NCBI RefSeq assembly: GCF_013407925.2
Contig: NZ_CP060201.1
Coordinates: 682,001 to 746,000, forward strand
Source: Pseudomonas protegens
GTDB taxonomy: Bacteria > Pseudomonadota > Gammaproteobacteria > Pseudomonadales > Pseudomonadaceae
Direction of reading: 5' to 3'
DNA length: 64,000 nt
Below are positions 34,493-43,817 of the stretch, in pieces. Under the pieces are notes generated by a model that saw only the letters and a program-made list of their open reading frames with translations, was not told the origin of the DNA and did no database searches. The number at the start of each line of letters is the position of its first letter. Position 1 is the first letter of the stretch. Made by a program: the position numbers and the translations under genes.

Positions 34493-35416
34493 CTACAGCG
34501 CCTGCACTAGCCTGCTCAGTTGCTCATCCAGGCGCCGCGCCTCCCCCCGCAACGACTCGCAGAAGCCCTCGACAAAACTCGATGACGGCCGGTAATCCGG
34601 GCGGATCAGCATCACCCGATACGGCACCGACAGCTGCAGCGGACGAATCGCCAAGCCACGCCCCACTTCCTCCATGGCGCTCAAGGGGTTGATGATCGCC
34701 ACCCCCAGTTTCTGCCGCACCATGGCGCACACCGAGGCGGCGTTGGTGGTTTCCACCACCACCCGGCGGTCGACCCCGGCCTGGCGGAAGTGCTCGTCCA
34801 GGGTCTGCCGGTAGATATCCAGGCCCGAGAGGTTGATGAAGTTCTGCCCGCGAAAATCCTCCGAAGCCAGCCGTGGCCTGGCCAGCAGCGGATGATCGTC
34901 CGGGAGGATGCAGACCATGTCGGCGCAGAACAGTAACTCGCCCTGGGTACCCCGGGGCAGGTGCTCGCTTTCGGTGAGGCCCAAGTCATGGCGCTGGGCG
35001 CTGAGGGACTCTTCCAGCAGCGGCGATTCCTGGGCAGTGATGCTCAGGCCGATCCCCGGGTGCTGTTGCAGAAAGCGCTTGCAGACTCGGGGCAGCAAGG
35101 TCTGGGAGAACAGCGGCAGGCAGCTCAGGCTCAACTGGCCGTGTTCGAAACGGCGAATCGACTGGGCCACGCTGTTGATTCGCTCCAGCCCCACATAGGC
35201 TCGCTCCACTTCTTCCAGCAACAGCAGAGCCTGGGCCGTGGGCAGCAGGCGGCCACCCTCGCGGTCGAACAGGCGCAGCCCGGAAAGGCTTTCCAGCCGC
35301 GCCAGTTCGCGGCTGACCGTGGGTTGCGAGGTAAACAGCAGGCGCGCGGCGCCGGTGACGCTGCCGGCCTGCATGATGGCGCGGAAGACTTCGATATGGC
35401 GCAGGGAGATGTCCAT
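34493..35416 (-). CDS. lysR: LysR, activator of lysA
   Basis: 307 residues from MDISLRHIEVF; the longer frame to 35470 lacks a ribosome site. The sequence follows E. coli LysR closely as I remember it: LRHIEVFRAIMQAGSVTGAARLL, TSQPTVSRELARLE, QGELSIACLP-like LSLSCLPLFSQ, ESPLLEE-LSAQRHDLGLTE, and VVVETTNAASVCAMV. It is divergent from a diaminopimelate decarboxylase gene, the same arrangement as in enterobacteria, where LysR activates lysA when diaminopimelate accumulates. The A+T-rich 130-base spacer (including ATAGATATTTTATTGAATAG) probably holds the operator and the lysA promoter. Confidence 0.82.
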   Translation of the reverse strand: MDISLRHIEVFRAIMQAGSVTGAARLLFTSQPTVSRELARLESLSGLRLFDREGGRLLPTAQALLLLEEVERAYVGLERINSVAQSIRRFEHGQLSLSCLPLFSQTLLPRVCKRFLQQHPGIGLSITAQESPLLEESLSAQRHDLGLTESEHLPRGTQGELLFCADMVCILPDDHPLLARPRLASEDFRGQNFINLSGLDIYRQTLDEHFRQAGVDRRVVVETTNAASVCAMVRQKLGVAIINPLSAMEEVGRGLAIRPLQLSVPYRVMLIRPDYRPSSSFVEGFCESLRGEARRLDEQLSRLVQAL

Positions 35417-35545
35417 CAACAGAGGCTCGTTCGATCGATCAGCCCATATCAAAACTGAATCGAGCAACAAAGAATAGATATTTTATTGAATAGCCAATCA
35501 TCGGCATGCTGCAACCACTCTCACTGACCACAGACAGCAATCGCC

Positions 35546-36778
35546 ATGGCCATTCCCTTCTCTCCTGCTCAACTCGCCGCCGCCGCCCGCCAATATGGCA
35601 CTCCACTGTGGTGCTATGACGCCGCCACCATCCAGGCGCGCATTGCCCAGTTGCAGGCCTTCGACGTGGTGCGCTACGCCCAGAAGGCCTCGTCCAACCT
35701 GCACCTGCTGCGCCTGATCCGCGAAGCCGGAGTACGGGTCGATGCGGTGTCCCTGGGAGAAATCGAACGTGCCCTGCTGGCCGGCTTCAGCCCGCTGGAT
35801 GCCGGCATCGTCTTCACCTGCGACCTGTTCGACGAAGCCACCCTCAAGCGCGTGGTGGAGCTGCAAGTGGAAGTCAACGCCGGCTCCATCGACATGCTCC
35901 GTCAACTCGGCGAACAGTCCCCGGGGCACCGGGTGTGGCTGCGGATCAACCCGGGCTTCGGCCACGGCCACAGCCGCAAGACCAACACCGGCGGCGAGAA
36001 CAGCAAGCACGGCATCTGGCACGATCAGGTCGGCGAAGCCCTGGCGGTGATCCGCCAGCACGGCCTGCATCTGGTGGGCCTGCACATGCACATCGGTTCC
36101 GGGGTCGACTACGACCACCTGGAGCAAGTGGGCGCGGCCATGGTGGCGGCGGTGAAATCCCTGGACCACGACATCGAGGCCTTCTCCATCGGCGGCGGCC
36201 TGTCCACGCCCTACCGCGAGGGCGACACCCCGGTGGACGTGCAGCGCTACGCCAATGCCTGGAAGGTCGCGCGCCAGGAGATCGAGGCCTATCTGGGCCA
36301 CGGCGTGCGCATGGAGATCGAACCCGGGCGTTTCCTGGTGGCCGAGGCGGGCTGCCTGGTCAGCGAAGTGCGGGTGGTGAAGACCGCCGGCCAGCATCAC
36401 TTCGTGCTGGTGGACACCGGCTTCAATGACCTGATGCGCCCGGCCATGTACGGCGCCTACCACGGCATGAGCCTGCTGGACGCCAGCGGCCAGCCGGTGC
36501 AGCGCCCGCAACAGCTGACCGTGGTCGGCGGCCCGCTGTGCGAGTCCGGCGATATCTTCACCCAGGACGACGAATGCCTGACCCCGCGCCTGCTGCCCCA
36601 GGCCCAGGTCGGCGACCTGCTGGTGCTGCACGACACCGGCGCCTACGGCGCCAGCATGTCGTCCAACTACAACAGCCGGCCGCTGCTGCCGGAAGTGCTG
36701 TTCGCCAACGGCCAGCCGAAGCTGATCCGCCGGCGCCAGCCCCTGGCGGACTTGCTGGCGCTGGAACTGGGGCTGTAA
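35546..36778 (+). CDS. lysA: Diaminopimelate decarboxylase, E. coli-like (fold type III PLP enzyme)
   Basis: 410 residues. The PLP lysine is in VRYAQKASSN (about 47). Phosphate and substrate contacts are GLHMHIGSGVDYDHL, FSIGGGLSTPYREGD, MEIEPGRFLVAEAG and GGPLCESGD; the active-site Cys of the last comes from the partner subunit. It converts meso-diaminopimelate to lysine and CO2. It is paired with its own LysR, so it is likely inducible. Pseudomonads also carry a constitutive lysA elsewhere, so this may be the second copy (inference). It converges on the phoD-like gene with a 7-base gap. Confidence 0.87.
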   Translation: MAIPFSPAQLAAAARQYGTPLWCYDAATIQARIAQLQAFDVVRYAQKASSNLHLLRLIREAGVRVDAVSLGEIERALLAGFSPLDAGIVFTCDLFDEATLKRVVELQVEVNAGSIDMLRQLGEQSPGHRVWLRINPGFGHGHSRKTNTGGENSKHGIWHDQVGEALAVIRQHGLHLVGLHMHIGSGVDYDHLEQVGAAMVAAVKSLDHDIEAFSIGGGLSTPYREGDTPVDVQRYANAWKVARQEIEAYLGHGVRMEIEPGRFLVAEAGCLVSEVRVVKTAGQHHFVLVDTGFNDLMRPAMYGAYHGMSLLDASGQPVQRPQQLTVVGGPLCESGDIFTQDDECLTPRLLPQAQVGDLLVLHDTGAYGASMSSNYNSRPLLPEVLFANGQPKLIRRRQPLADLLALELGL

Positions 36779-36785
36779 GGCCCCG

Positions 36786-38513
36786 CTACCAGGGTTCCAG
36801 CTGCAGCCGTTGCGCCTGGTTGTCCACGCTGTCGTCCTGCTTGCGGGTCACCAGCGGCTCACCGTCGGCGCCGTAGAACTGCACCACCAGTTGGGCGTCA
36901 TCGGGCTTCACGTCCAGGCGGGCAAAGTTGTCCGCCTGGGTGAAGGCCCAGGTCTGGTAGTCCATGCTCTGCGTACCGTCGAAGAGCGCAAAACTGTCCT
37001 GCGTCTGCGGCGCCGTCGAGTCGTGCACGTACCCGGCCGGATCGCCGTCGGCAAAGGGAAACGGCCAGTAGAACGCCGACGAGGTCACCGCGTAGCACTT
37101 GATCCCCTGCCCCGCGGCGCTGAACTGCAAGCGGGAAATGTTCGAGCAGTGAATGTCCCCGGAGAGAAACACCACGTTCTGCACCTGATGCTCGACCAGG
37201 GTTTCCAGCACGGCGCGGCGCGTGGTGGGGAAAGCCGACCAGGAGTCGCTGTCGTTCTTGTGGCGCACGGCATCGCTGTCGGTGCCCACGGTGTCCACGC
37301 CATTGGGTACGAAGACGCTGGAGGTGACCACGAACTTGGGCACGTTGCCGCGATCCTCCTGCATGTGCCGCAGCCAGGCGCACAAGCGGTCGAGCTGACC
37401 CGGTTCGCTGGGGTGCAGTGAGGGGCGGCCCAGCAGGTGGTTGTCGTCCAGGGCGTCCGGCACATCGTCGAGAAAGCGCTGGGTACGGGTGTCGAGGACG
37501 AAGAACGGGTAGTGGCCACAGGAGAAGTCGTAGAACAGCTGGTTGGTCTGCAGCTGCTGCAGGTACCTGTCGTCACCGGTCATGGCCCGGCCATGGACAT
37601 AGCTGTCGGCAAAGCGTGGCCCATGGCTCCACTGGTAGCTCATGTAGGCGCCCATGGCGAGGTTGAACAGCAGGCGCTTGTCACGGTCCTTGCGGATCCG
37701 GTCCTGGGTCCAGTTGTCCTCGATCTCGTGGTCGTCAAGGATCATGTACGTGGGCATGTGGGCCAGCAACTGGCGGATGTTCGGCGAGCCGAAGGCGCTG
37801 TGGTAGCGCTCCTCGAACTCCTCGAAGGTGTCCGCCAGCCCCACCGGCACCAGGCGGTTGAACAGGTCGGCATAGATCTGGTCGCCGACCATCAGCACCA
37901 TCTGCGCGTCGGCGTGTTCGCTCAGCATCGGACCGAAGATCGTGTCGGAGTTCTTGCGTTTCCACAGCAGCCCCGGGTAGCGGCAGGAGCCCAGCAGAAA
38001 GCTCAGGGCCGAGGCCTTGCCGGGCACCGCACTGGCCCGTGTGGTGAACTCGGCTTCGACGTACATCTTGTCGGCCCCGGTGCGGTTCAGGTCATTGGCC
38101 CAGGCTCCGGGGTCGGGCAGGCGCTGCACCACCGACTCGCTGGACACATCATCATCGTTGTTGCCCGCGTCATCGACGTTGAGCGATGCCATGCGCACCC
38201 GATAACGGGTGCCCGGCGTCAGCTCAAAGGGCTTGAGCTGCTTGCGCGCGGCCTCGCTGCCCCACAGGCTGGTGTCGACCCCGAGATTGAAGGTGCCGGT
38301 GCGGTGATACTCGCGTCGCAGTCGAAAGTAGAAGATGTTGTCCGCCGCGACCCGGCCGTTGCTGCTCACTACGCCAATCACGCCGATGGTGCGGATGTCC
38401 TCCGCCACGCCCTTCTCGTCCAGGGCATCGGAAGCGGCGATCCATAGACGGCAGGACGTGTCGGTGGTGTGCCCGACGATCGGGCCTAAAGAGGGGGTGC
38501 GAAGTGTGCTCAC
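36786..38513 (-). CDS. PhoD-like alkaline phosphatase/phosphodiesterase
   Basis: 575 residues from the GTG at 38513, chosen because AAGGAG lies nine bases upstream; the frame to 38639 includes non-coding sequence. The N-terminal part (about 1-190) is an Ig-like PhoD_N region. The metallophosphatase core has MVLMVGDQIYAD, MILDDHEIEDNWTQDR, FVLDTRTQRF and NVVFLSGDIHCSN, the metal-binding Asp, Asn and His set of PhoD. Canonical PhoD is Tat-exported, but this protein lacks any signal peptide, so it may act in the cytosol. The substrate is unknown. Confidence 0.78.
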   Translation of the reverse strand: MSTLRTPSLGPIVGHTTDTSCRLWIAASDALDEKGVAEDIRTIGVIGVVSSNGRVAADNIFYFRLRREYHRTGTFNLGVDTSLWGSEAARKQLKPFELTPGTRYRVRMASLNVDDAGNNDDDVSSESVVQRLPDPGAWANDLNRTGADKMYVEAEFTTRASAVPGKASALSFLLGSCRYPGLLWKRKNSDTIFGPMLSEHADAQMVLMVGDQIYADLFNRLVPVGLADTFEEFEERYHSAFGSPNIRQLLAHMPTYMILDDHEIEDNWTQDRIRKDRDKRLLFNLAMGAYMSYQWSHGPRFADSYVHGRAMTGDDRYLQQLQTNQLFYDFSCGHYPFFVLDTRTQRFLDDVPDALDDNHLLGRPSLHPSEPGQLDRLCAWLRHMQEDRGNVPKFVVTSSVFVPNGVDTVGTDSDAVRHKNDSDSWSAFPTTRRAVLETLVEHQVQNVVFLSGDIHCSNISRLQFSAAGQGIKCYAVTSSAFYWPFPFADGDPAGYVHDSTAPQTQDSFALFDGTQSMDYQTWAFTQADNFARLDVKPDDAQLVVQFYGADGEPLVTRKQDDSVDNQAQRLQLEPW

Positions 38514-38861
38514 GGTGACCTGCTCCTTGGTGGGGGTGTGCAGGCAAAGCCTAGCTCGGCCGAGGCGGCCGACAAGCCTCCCCGAGCGGCCCTGACAGCC
38601 GGTCGGAGCAGGCGGCACATCAGACCCCAGCAGACTCATGCAGGTAACGCCATGTCAGCGATCGCACTGTGATAGATTCCGCCGCCGTCCGCAGCCGATC
38701 TGAAGCGCCCCATCACCTTGGGCACGCTCCTGAGCCAAGCCAGGGTGGCGCGGCTTGCCGAGCGTCTGCCCCCCTCGGCCCGGAGCCGCAGCTTCGCGCT
38801 GATGGCCATGATTCCCAACCGCAAGCACGGTTGATCCCCTGTCGCCTTACCGAGATCCTGC
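38514..38861. other. Intergenic region with an unexplained 53-codon open frame
   Basis: 348 bases without a firm gene. On the plus strand a frame bounded by TAG (38673) runs from 38676 to a TGA at 38832-38834. Its GC-rich third positions and protein-like text (DLKRPITLGTLLSQARVARL, then ending MIPNRKHG) are suggestive, but there is no ATG, GTG or TTG start. It may be a gene tail, an unusual start (ATT at 38676) or chance. The antisense frame (to 38875) is less codon-typical. Confidence 0.25.
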
Positions 38862-39311
38862 ATGCCTGCCCGCACCTTGCGTCTGCTCTCCCCAAATCAT
38901 CTGCCCGCTGCAGCCGCGCTGCTCTGGGGGCTGTCCCTGGCCATCGTCCGGGCCGGGCAACCGATGGAGTATTTCTGGGAAAACTTCGCCGCCTACTGGC
39001 TGCCCCAGGGGCTGATCCTCGGCCTGCTGCTGTGCACCCGGCCCACGCCGGCGCTGTTCAGCGGCGTGGCCCTGGCCCTGGCCGCGCACCTGCAGTTGTT
39101 CAGCCTGTGGATCAGCGCCCCGGAGGACTCCATGGGCTGGCTGTTCTACCTGTTGGACTTTCCCGGCGCGCTGATCGGCGCCGCCATCGCCCGTCTCCTG
39201 GCCACCCGCGCGGCTCCCGGCAAGCCCCTGATCAATGGCCTGCTGGGGGTCGGCTGGGTGTCGTTGGGGCTGTTGCTGAACCTCAAGCTGATGATGTCCA
39301 GCCAGGCCTGA
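38862..39311 (+). CDS. Small multi-pass membrane protein of unknown function
   Basis: 149 residues with four hydrophobic segments: LPAAAALLWGLSLAIVRA, YWLPQGLILGLLLC, ALFSGVALALAAHLQLFSLWI and GWLFYLLDFPGALIGAAIARLLA, plus a final INGLLGVGWVSLGLLLNL. The ATG at 38862 follows GAGATCCTGC, only a modest ribosome site. I do not recognise the family and there is no operon partner. The length and helix layout suggest a small inner-membrane protein. Confidence 0.6.
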   Translation: MPARTLRLLSPNHLPAAAALLWGLSLAIVRAGQPMEYFWENFAAYWLPQGLILGLLLCTRPTPALFSGVALALAAHLQLFSLWISAPEDSMGWLFYLLDFPGALIGAAIARLLATRAAPGKPLINGLLGVGWVSLGLLLNLKLMMSSQA

Positions 39312-39384
39312 AACGGACCGGCGACTGCGGCCCGGGAGGGACTGAAACCCGCCCGGACCACTGACGGCCCGGGCAGGCAATGCC

Positions 39385-41400
39385 TCAGCTGTGGCCCTGG
39401 CTGAGGTGCGACAAGCGTCCGGAAAGGGCTTGCATGGCCTCGCTGACCTTGTCCAGGGCCTGGGCGTCCCGGGCGTTGTCCTCGCTGATGCCGTGGATGC
39501 GCACCGCCAGTTCGTTGATCTCCTGGGTCACATGGCTCTGTTGCTGCGCGGCCACGGCAATCTGCTGCGCGCGCTGGGAAATATCGTCGAAGCTGGTGAC
39601 GGTGCTCGACAGTGCCTGCGACGCGCCGGAGGCCTCGCCCACGGCTTCACGGGTCCGCGATTCACCGGCCTGGATCGCCTGCACCGCCTGGCGCGAGGCC
39701 TGCTGCAGGTCGCTGATCATGCCGCTGATCTCGTTGGCCGAGGTCTGGGTGCGCCCGGCCAGGGTCCGCACTTCATCCGCCACCACGGCAAAGCCGCGGC
39801 CCTGCTCGCCGGCCCGGGCCGCCTCGATGGCGGCGTTGAGCGCCAGCAGGTTGGTCTGCTCGGAGATGGCCTTGATCACATCCAGCACCGCGCCGACCTG
39901 CTGGCTGTCCTGCTCCAAGCGCTGGATCACCGCGGTGGCCTCGGCCATTTCCGTGGACAGTTGCTGGATCGACTGGCTGTTGGCCGCGACCCGCTGCTGA
40001 CCGTCCTGCACCACCACCAGGGACTGGCGCGCGGTGTCGGCGCAGTTGTTGGTGTTCTGCGCCACTTCCAGGGCACTGGAGGACATCTCGGTGATGGCCG
40101 TGGCCAACTGGGTGTTTTCCTGGCGTTGCTGCTCGGCGCGTTGGGCCAGGGTGCTGCTGAGTTCCCCCAGGCGCGCGGCTTCGTTCTGCAACTGCTGGGC
40201 TTCGCTGGCGATCTTCTGCAGCATCTGCCGCAGTTGCCCGGCATAGCGGTTGACCGCGCCGCGCAAGGCGCCGATCTCATCGGCCCGGGCCACGTGCAAC
40301 TCGGCGTTGTCCGTGGCCTGGCCACGGCCCAGGGCATCGATCTGCTGGGTGGTTTCCTCCAGTTGGGCAATCAGCTTGTGCCCGGCCAGCCAGGCGAAGA
40401 ACAACAGCAGCGCCAGCAACGGCAGCAGGAACACCAGGATCTCGGTGGTCATGGCCCGGGCCAGGCCGGTGACCTTCTGCTCAGGGGTCACCAGGCCAAT
40501 GGTCCAGCCACTGCCGGGCATGCTGAACAGGCTGACCCGCGCCGCTTCCTGCAGTCGGCCATCCTCTGCCAGATCCAGACTGCGCACCTGCCCGCCAGGC
40601 GCCGCCTTGGCCAGGGCCTCGGCCACCGGATGCAACCAGGGCTGCTGCTTGCTCAAGGCCTCGAAGCTGAGCATCTGCCCGTCGGCGCCAGCCTGGGCCT
40701 CGGGGAAATACAGCACGTTGCCAGCCTGATCCAGGGCGAAGGCATAGCCGCCGGTGACCGAGCCCTGCTCCTTGAGGAAGCGCGCCAGGTCATCCAGGCG
40801 CAGGTCGATGGTGGCGACCCCGACGAAGGCGCCGTCCTGACGATAGGGCACGCTACAGGTGGTCATCGGCACCCGGGTCACCGGGTCCTGGTAGGCCTCG
40901 GACCACAGGCAACGCCCCGGCGCGCTGTTGCGCGCGCCGGTGTACCAGGCTTCATGGTGATAGCCGGCGCTGCCGGCAGCGTTGTAGTCATCGGAGAACG
41001 CCAGGGGCCCGGCGTCGCTGCGGGCCCAGAAGAAACTGCGGCGCTCGACCCCAGGGGTGAAGGCATTGGGTTCCGGCCAGATACCGCCCCCGGCAATCGC
41101 CTTGTCGCCTTCGTGGTCGATCACCTTGGGCAAGGTGGCCATGACCAGCGCCTGCTCCTTGGGCAGCCCTTCCAGCAGATGGGCCATGCTGGCGGTCACG
41201 CCCTCGATCCCCGCCAACTGCAAGGCCAGCTGGCGGACGATGGCGCTGCCGGTCTGTTCAATCAATGCCGAGCTCGCCGCCACCACTCTGGGCTGCCCCC
41301 GCAAGGTCATCACGGCAAAAACCGCCAACGCCGTGAACAGCAACAGCAGGACACTGCCGAGGGTCAAACGATGAGACAGACGAACCGGTAGCAAGGCCAT
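39385..41400 (-). CDS. Methyl-accepting chemotaxis protein with dCache-type sensor
   Basis: 671 residues from [12 protein letters not shown] seven bases upstream favours this ATG over 41412 and 41424. Membrane helix 1 ([22 protein letters not shown]) is followed by a long periplasmic region (about 35-340). That region contains [28 protein letters not shown] and [20 protein letters not shown], the Cache_1 pattern for amino-acid- or organic-acid-like ligands. Membrane helix 2, HAMP and the signalling tip [34 protein letters not shown] follow. The two adjacent chemoreceptors of this window share the tip but have unrelated sensors. The ligand is unknown. Confidence 0.88.
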   Translation of the reverse strand: MALLPVRLSHRLTLGSVLLLLFTALAVFAVMTLRGQPRVVAASSALIEQTGSAIVRQLALQLAGIEGVTASMAHLLEGLPKEQALVMATLPKVIDHEGDKAIAGGGIWPEPNAFTPGVERRSFFWARSDAGPLAFSDDYNAAGSAGYHHEAWYTGARNSAPGRCLWSEAYQDPVTRVPMTTCSVPYRQDGAFVGVATIDLRLDDLARFLKEQGSVTGGYAFALDQAGNVLYFPEAQAGADGQMLSFEALSKQQPWLHPVAEALAKAAPGGQVRSLDLAEDGRLQEAARVSLFSMPGSGWTIGLVTPEQKVTGLARAMTTEILVFLLPLLALLLFFAWLAGHKLIAQLEETTQQIDALGRGQATDNAELHVARADEIGALRGAVNRYAGQLRQMLQKIASEAQQLQNEAARLGELSSTLAQRAEQQRQENTQLATAITEMSSSALEVAQNTNNCADTARQSLVVVQDGQQRVAANSQSIQQLSTEMAEATAVIQRLEQDSQQVGAVLDVIKAISEQTNLLALNAAIEAARAGEQGRGFAVVADEVRTLAGRTQTSANEISGMISDLQQASRQAVQAIQAGESRTREAVGEASGASQALSSTVTSFDDISQRAQQIAVAAQQQSHVTQEINELAVRIHGISEDNARDAQALDKVSEAMQALSGRLSHLSQGHS

Positions 41401-41517
41401 GACGAACTCCATATCAATAGGCAATCAGAGCTTATCGACCAGGAGCACGGATCACTTGAGCAAAGAGTGACGCGGATCACACAATCCGCTGTTTTGGCAA
41501 CGTCGGCAGCGGGTCTT

Positions 41518-41811
41518 TCACTCCTGCGTGCCGGTCATGTACCGGCCGAAGTTCTCGACGTAGTCGGTGAGGTTCTCTTCCAGCATCAGGCGGAATTCCT
41601 CGACGAAATAGTCCACCGCCTGTTGCCTGGCCGCCACCAGCTCCTCGACATTGCGGCAACCGCAAGCGCTGACCCAGGCGCTGAAGCGCGCGTTGGCATA
41701 CATCAGCGAGGCGCTGGCCTTGCCGCGGCTGCTGTCGGCGATGTGGGAGTTGGTCAACTCGATGATGGCGTCGGCACGGTTGAAGAAATCCTGATCGGGT
41801 TCGTTGGCCAC
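41518..41811 (-). CDS. DUF3144 small protein
   Basis: 97 residues, acidic, with RADAIIELTNSHIADSSRGKASASLMYANARFSAWVSACGC and a C-terminal DYFVEEFRLMLEENLTDY helix, as in the DUF3144 family of conserved proteobacterial proteins. It has no signal peptide. It stands alone between the chemoreceptor gene and a REP cluster, and its function is unknown. Confidence 0.8.
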   Translation of the reverse strand: MANEPDQDFFNRADAIIELTNSHIADSSRGKASASLMYANARFSAWVSACGCRNVEELVAARQQAVDYFVEEFRLMLEENLTDYVENFGRYMTGTQE

Positions 41812-41970
41812 GGTGCGTTCCTCTGGCTGGCTAGGGAAAATAAAGCGCCGGAGTATAAGAGTTTTACGCCCGCATACCGATGACTTTCACCCACTGCCCT
41901 CCACTTCCTGACTACTGCCTGCCCCTTGCCGGCGAACAGAGCCCTGGGCTATGCGGCGTTCTTGCCGGCG

Positions 41971-42102
41971 CCTTCGCTGGCAAGCCAGCTCCTACGATCA
42001 TCCGCCGCACCGCACACACCTGTAGGAGCCAGCTTGCTGGCGAAGAGGCCCTTGAGCCCTGCATCGTTCTCAGGAACGCCTTCGTTGGCCAGCCAGCGCC
42101 TA
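41971..42102. repeat. Cluster of three REP elements at the 3' end of the GST gene
   Basis: Copies lie at 41971-41995, at 42022-42044 (inverted, GTAGGAGCCAGCTTGCTGGC core) and at 42079-42102. The last contains the TAG stop (42100-42102) of the GST-like gene. Confidence 0.85.
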
Positions 42103-42741
42103 CGATGAGGATGCGCAGGGCCAGTGGCGGGCCAGGATCGCGGCGATGGGCGGCTCGTGGTCGATGCGTTGCAGCAGGGCGAAAAAATCGGGATGGCTGC
42201 CGCGCAGATGTTCACGGGCGCCGGACCAGCGGGACACCACCGCCGCCTGGATATCCAGGGCGCCCGGCGCCGCGCCACCGAGGAAGGGGCGTGCAGCGAA
42301 CTGCTGGGCAAACACCTCCCAACTGCGCAACAGGCGATCGGCCGTGGCACGGCGCACTCGCGCCTTGAGCAGCTCGTCGGCGCCACTGATCCAGCGCTCC
42401 GGGTAGTCGAGAATACCGATGGCCGAATAGCAGTTGGCGGCGATGTACACCAGGCCGCGAATCACCTGAGCCCGGGCCGATGCCTGGGCAGGCAGCAGCC
42501 CGGAGTCGGGAAACTCCAGGCCCAGGTGGATCAGGATCGCCGCGCTTTCGGTGAGGATGCTGCCATCCGGCAGTTGCAAGGTGGGAATCTGCAACAGTGG
42601 ATTGAGCCGAGCCAGGGCCTCGCGCCCGGGGCTGTCCTCCCAGGGCGCGGCCTCGATGCTGCGATACGGCGCCCGGCAATATTCCAGGGCGATCTCGACG
42701 ATGGCCGAACCGCTGCCCCGGCCTCCATACAAGTGATACAT
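42100..42741 (-). CDS. Glutathione S-transferase-family protein
   Basis: 213 residues. The thioredoxin-like N-domain has MYHLYGGRGSGSAIVEIALEYC, the cis-Pro loop LLQIPTLQL and the SNAIL-like LTESAAILIHL. A helical C-domain carries WISGADELLKAR and APGALDIQAAVVSRW, where the usual N-cap box reads SxxD/ALDI. A GGAGG site precedes the ATG. It lies 40 bases downstream of rtcA on the same strand, so it could be the last gene of the RNA-repair operon, though a functional link is not obvious. Its stop codon is supplied by a REP element. Confidence 0.78.
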   Translation of the reverse strand: MYHLYGGRGSGSAIVEIALEYCRAPYRSIEAAPWEDSPGREALARLNPLLQIPTLQLPDGSILTESAAILIHLGLEFPDSGLLPAQASARAQVIRGLVYIAANCYSAIGILDYPERWISGADELLKARVRRATADRLLRSWEVFAQQFAARPFLGGAAPGALDIQAAVVSRWSGAREHLRGSHPDFFALLQRIDHEPPIAAILARHWPCASSS

Positions 42742-42780
42742 AGCGACAACCTCCTTGATGACCGGAGCACTCTACACAGG

Positions 42781-43809
42781 TCAAACCAGCGCGTGACACT
42801 CCACGCGCAGCCGTTGCTCGCTCAGCAAGCGCGACTCGATGCGCACCGGCAGGAAGGCTTCGATCACCCGGATGTTACTCTCCAGATGCTCGGTCATGCA
42901 CGGCGTGGTGAAGCTGCCGCCACCGGCCAGGGCCATGGGCAGCAGCAGTTGATCGGCCAGGTGCTCGGCCACCGCCGCGCCGGAATCCAACCAGTCCCGG
43001 GCCTGATCGATGGCGATGTCGGCGACCTTTTCCGCCCGCAGGCTGTTCTGGCCGAAACCACTGAACAGCTCAGTCAGGTGCTCGAAGGCGAACTCCAGCA
43101 ACAGCACATTGCCCGGGCCGTATTGTTCATCCAGCTGCACCGGGGTGAGGTGCTCGCGCGGCAGTTCCAGGCGATTGTGCACCCGACGCAACTCGCGCTC
43201 GGCCACATGCTCGGGCAGGCCCGCGCTCAGCGCCCAGGCCCGACTCCCCAGCAGTGCGCCACGCGCCTCAAGGTGCAGGGGCTGCAGCACCGACGGTTGA
43301 ACAAAGGCCTCCAACTCACCACCGCCGGCCGGGACGAAGCCGTGGCGCAGCAATTGCAGTTCCACCCGCCCGCCCATGCGCCGCAACAACGGCAACCAGG
43401 CCTGCTGGAGGAAATCCACCGGCGGCGCCAGGGGGTTGTGGGTGCCGCCGCTGATGCTCACGCGGCTGGGCTGCGGCGCGTGCATCAAGGCCGGCAGCAG
43501 GGTCTGCAGCACCAGGGTGCAACTGCCCGCGGTGCCGATGGCGAAGCGATAGTCGCCACCACGGATCGGCCCCGGCTCGAAGGTCAGGGCCAGGGAGCCG
43601 AGTTCGACTCCAGTGGTCTTGGCGCCACACACCTGGGCCGCCGCCTGCACCGCCGTCAGGTGCTGGCGCAGCAGCCCCGGGCGGCTGCGCCGGGCACGAA
43701 TATTATGGATACGCAGGGTCTTTCCGCTTAGCATCGACAGGCTCAAGGCGCTGCGCAGTACCTGGCCGCCGCCGATGGCGCCGTCCAGTTCGATTACATC
43801 CTGTTTCAT
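42781..43809 (-). CDS. rtcA: RNA 3'-terminal phosphate cyclase
   Basis: 342 residues. The N-terminal signature is IELDGAIGGGQVLRSALSLSMLSGK. Later come FEPGPIRGGDYRFAIGTAGSCTLVLQTLLPAL, the ligand loop HGFVPAGGGELEA, and AVAEHLADQLLLPMALAGGGSFTTP containing the His that is adenylylated in RtcA. It converts an RNA 3'-phosphate to a 2',3'-cyclic phosphate with ATP, the end that RtcB can ligate. It is the last clear repair gene of the rsr-rtcB operon and lies eight bases after the nucleotidyltransferase gene. Confidence 0.9.
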   Translation of the reverse strand: MKQDVIELDGAIGGGQVLRSALSLSMLSGKTLRIHNIRARRSRPGLLRQHLTAVQAAAQVCGAKTTGVELGSLALTFEPGPIRGGDYRFAIGTAGSCTLVLQTLLPALMHAPQPSRVSISGGTHNPLAPPVDFLQQAWLPLLRRMGGRVELQLLRHGFVPAGGGELEAFVQPSVLQPLHLEARGALLGSRAWALSAGLPEHVAERELRRVHNRLELPREHLTPVQLDEQYGPGNVLLLEFAFEHLTELFSGFGQNSLRAEKVADIAIDQARDWLDSGAAVAEHLADQLLLPMALAGGGSFTTPCMTEHLESNIRVIEAFLPVRIESRLLSEQRLRVECHALV

Positions 43810-43817
43810 CTCATTCC

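Noticed and set aside
38514..38861. Riboswitch upstream of the small membrane protein gene
   Set aside because: I looked for cobalamin-type conserved boxes and found none.
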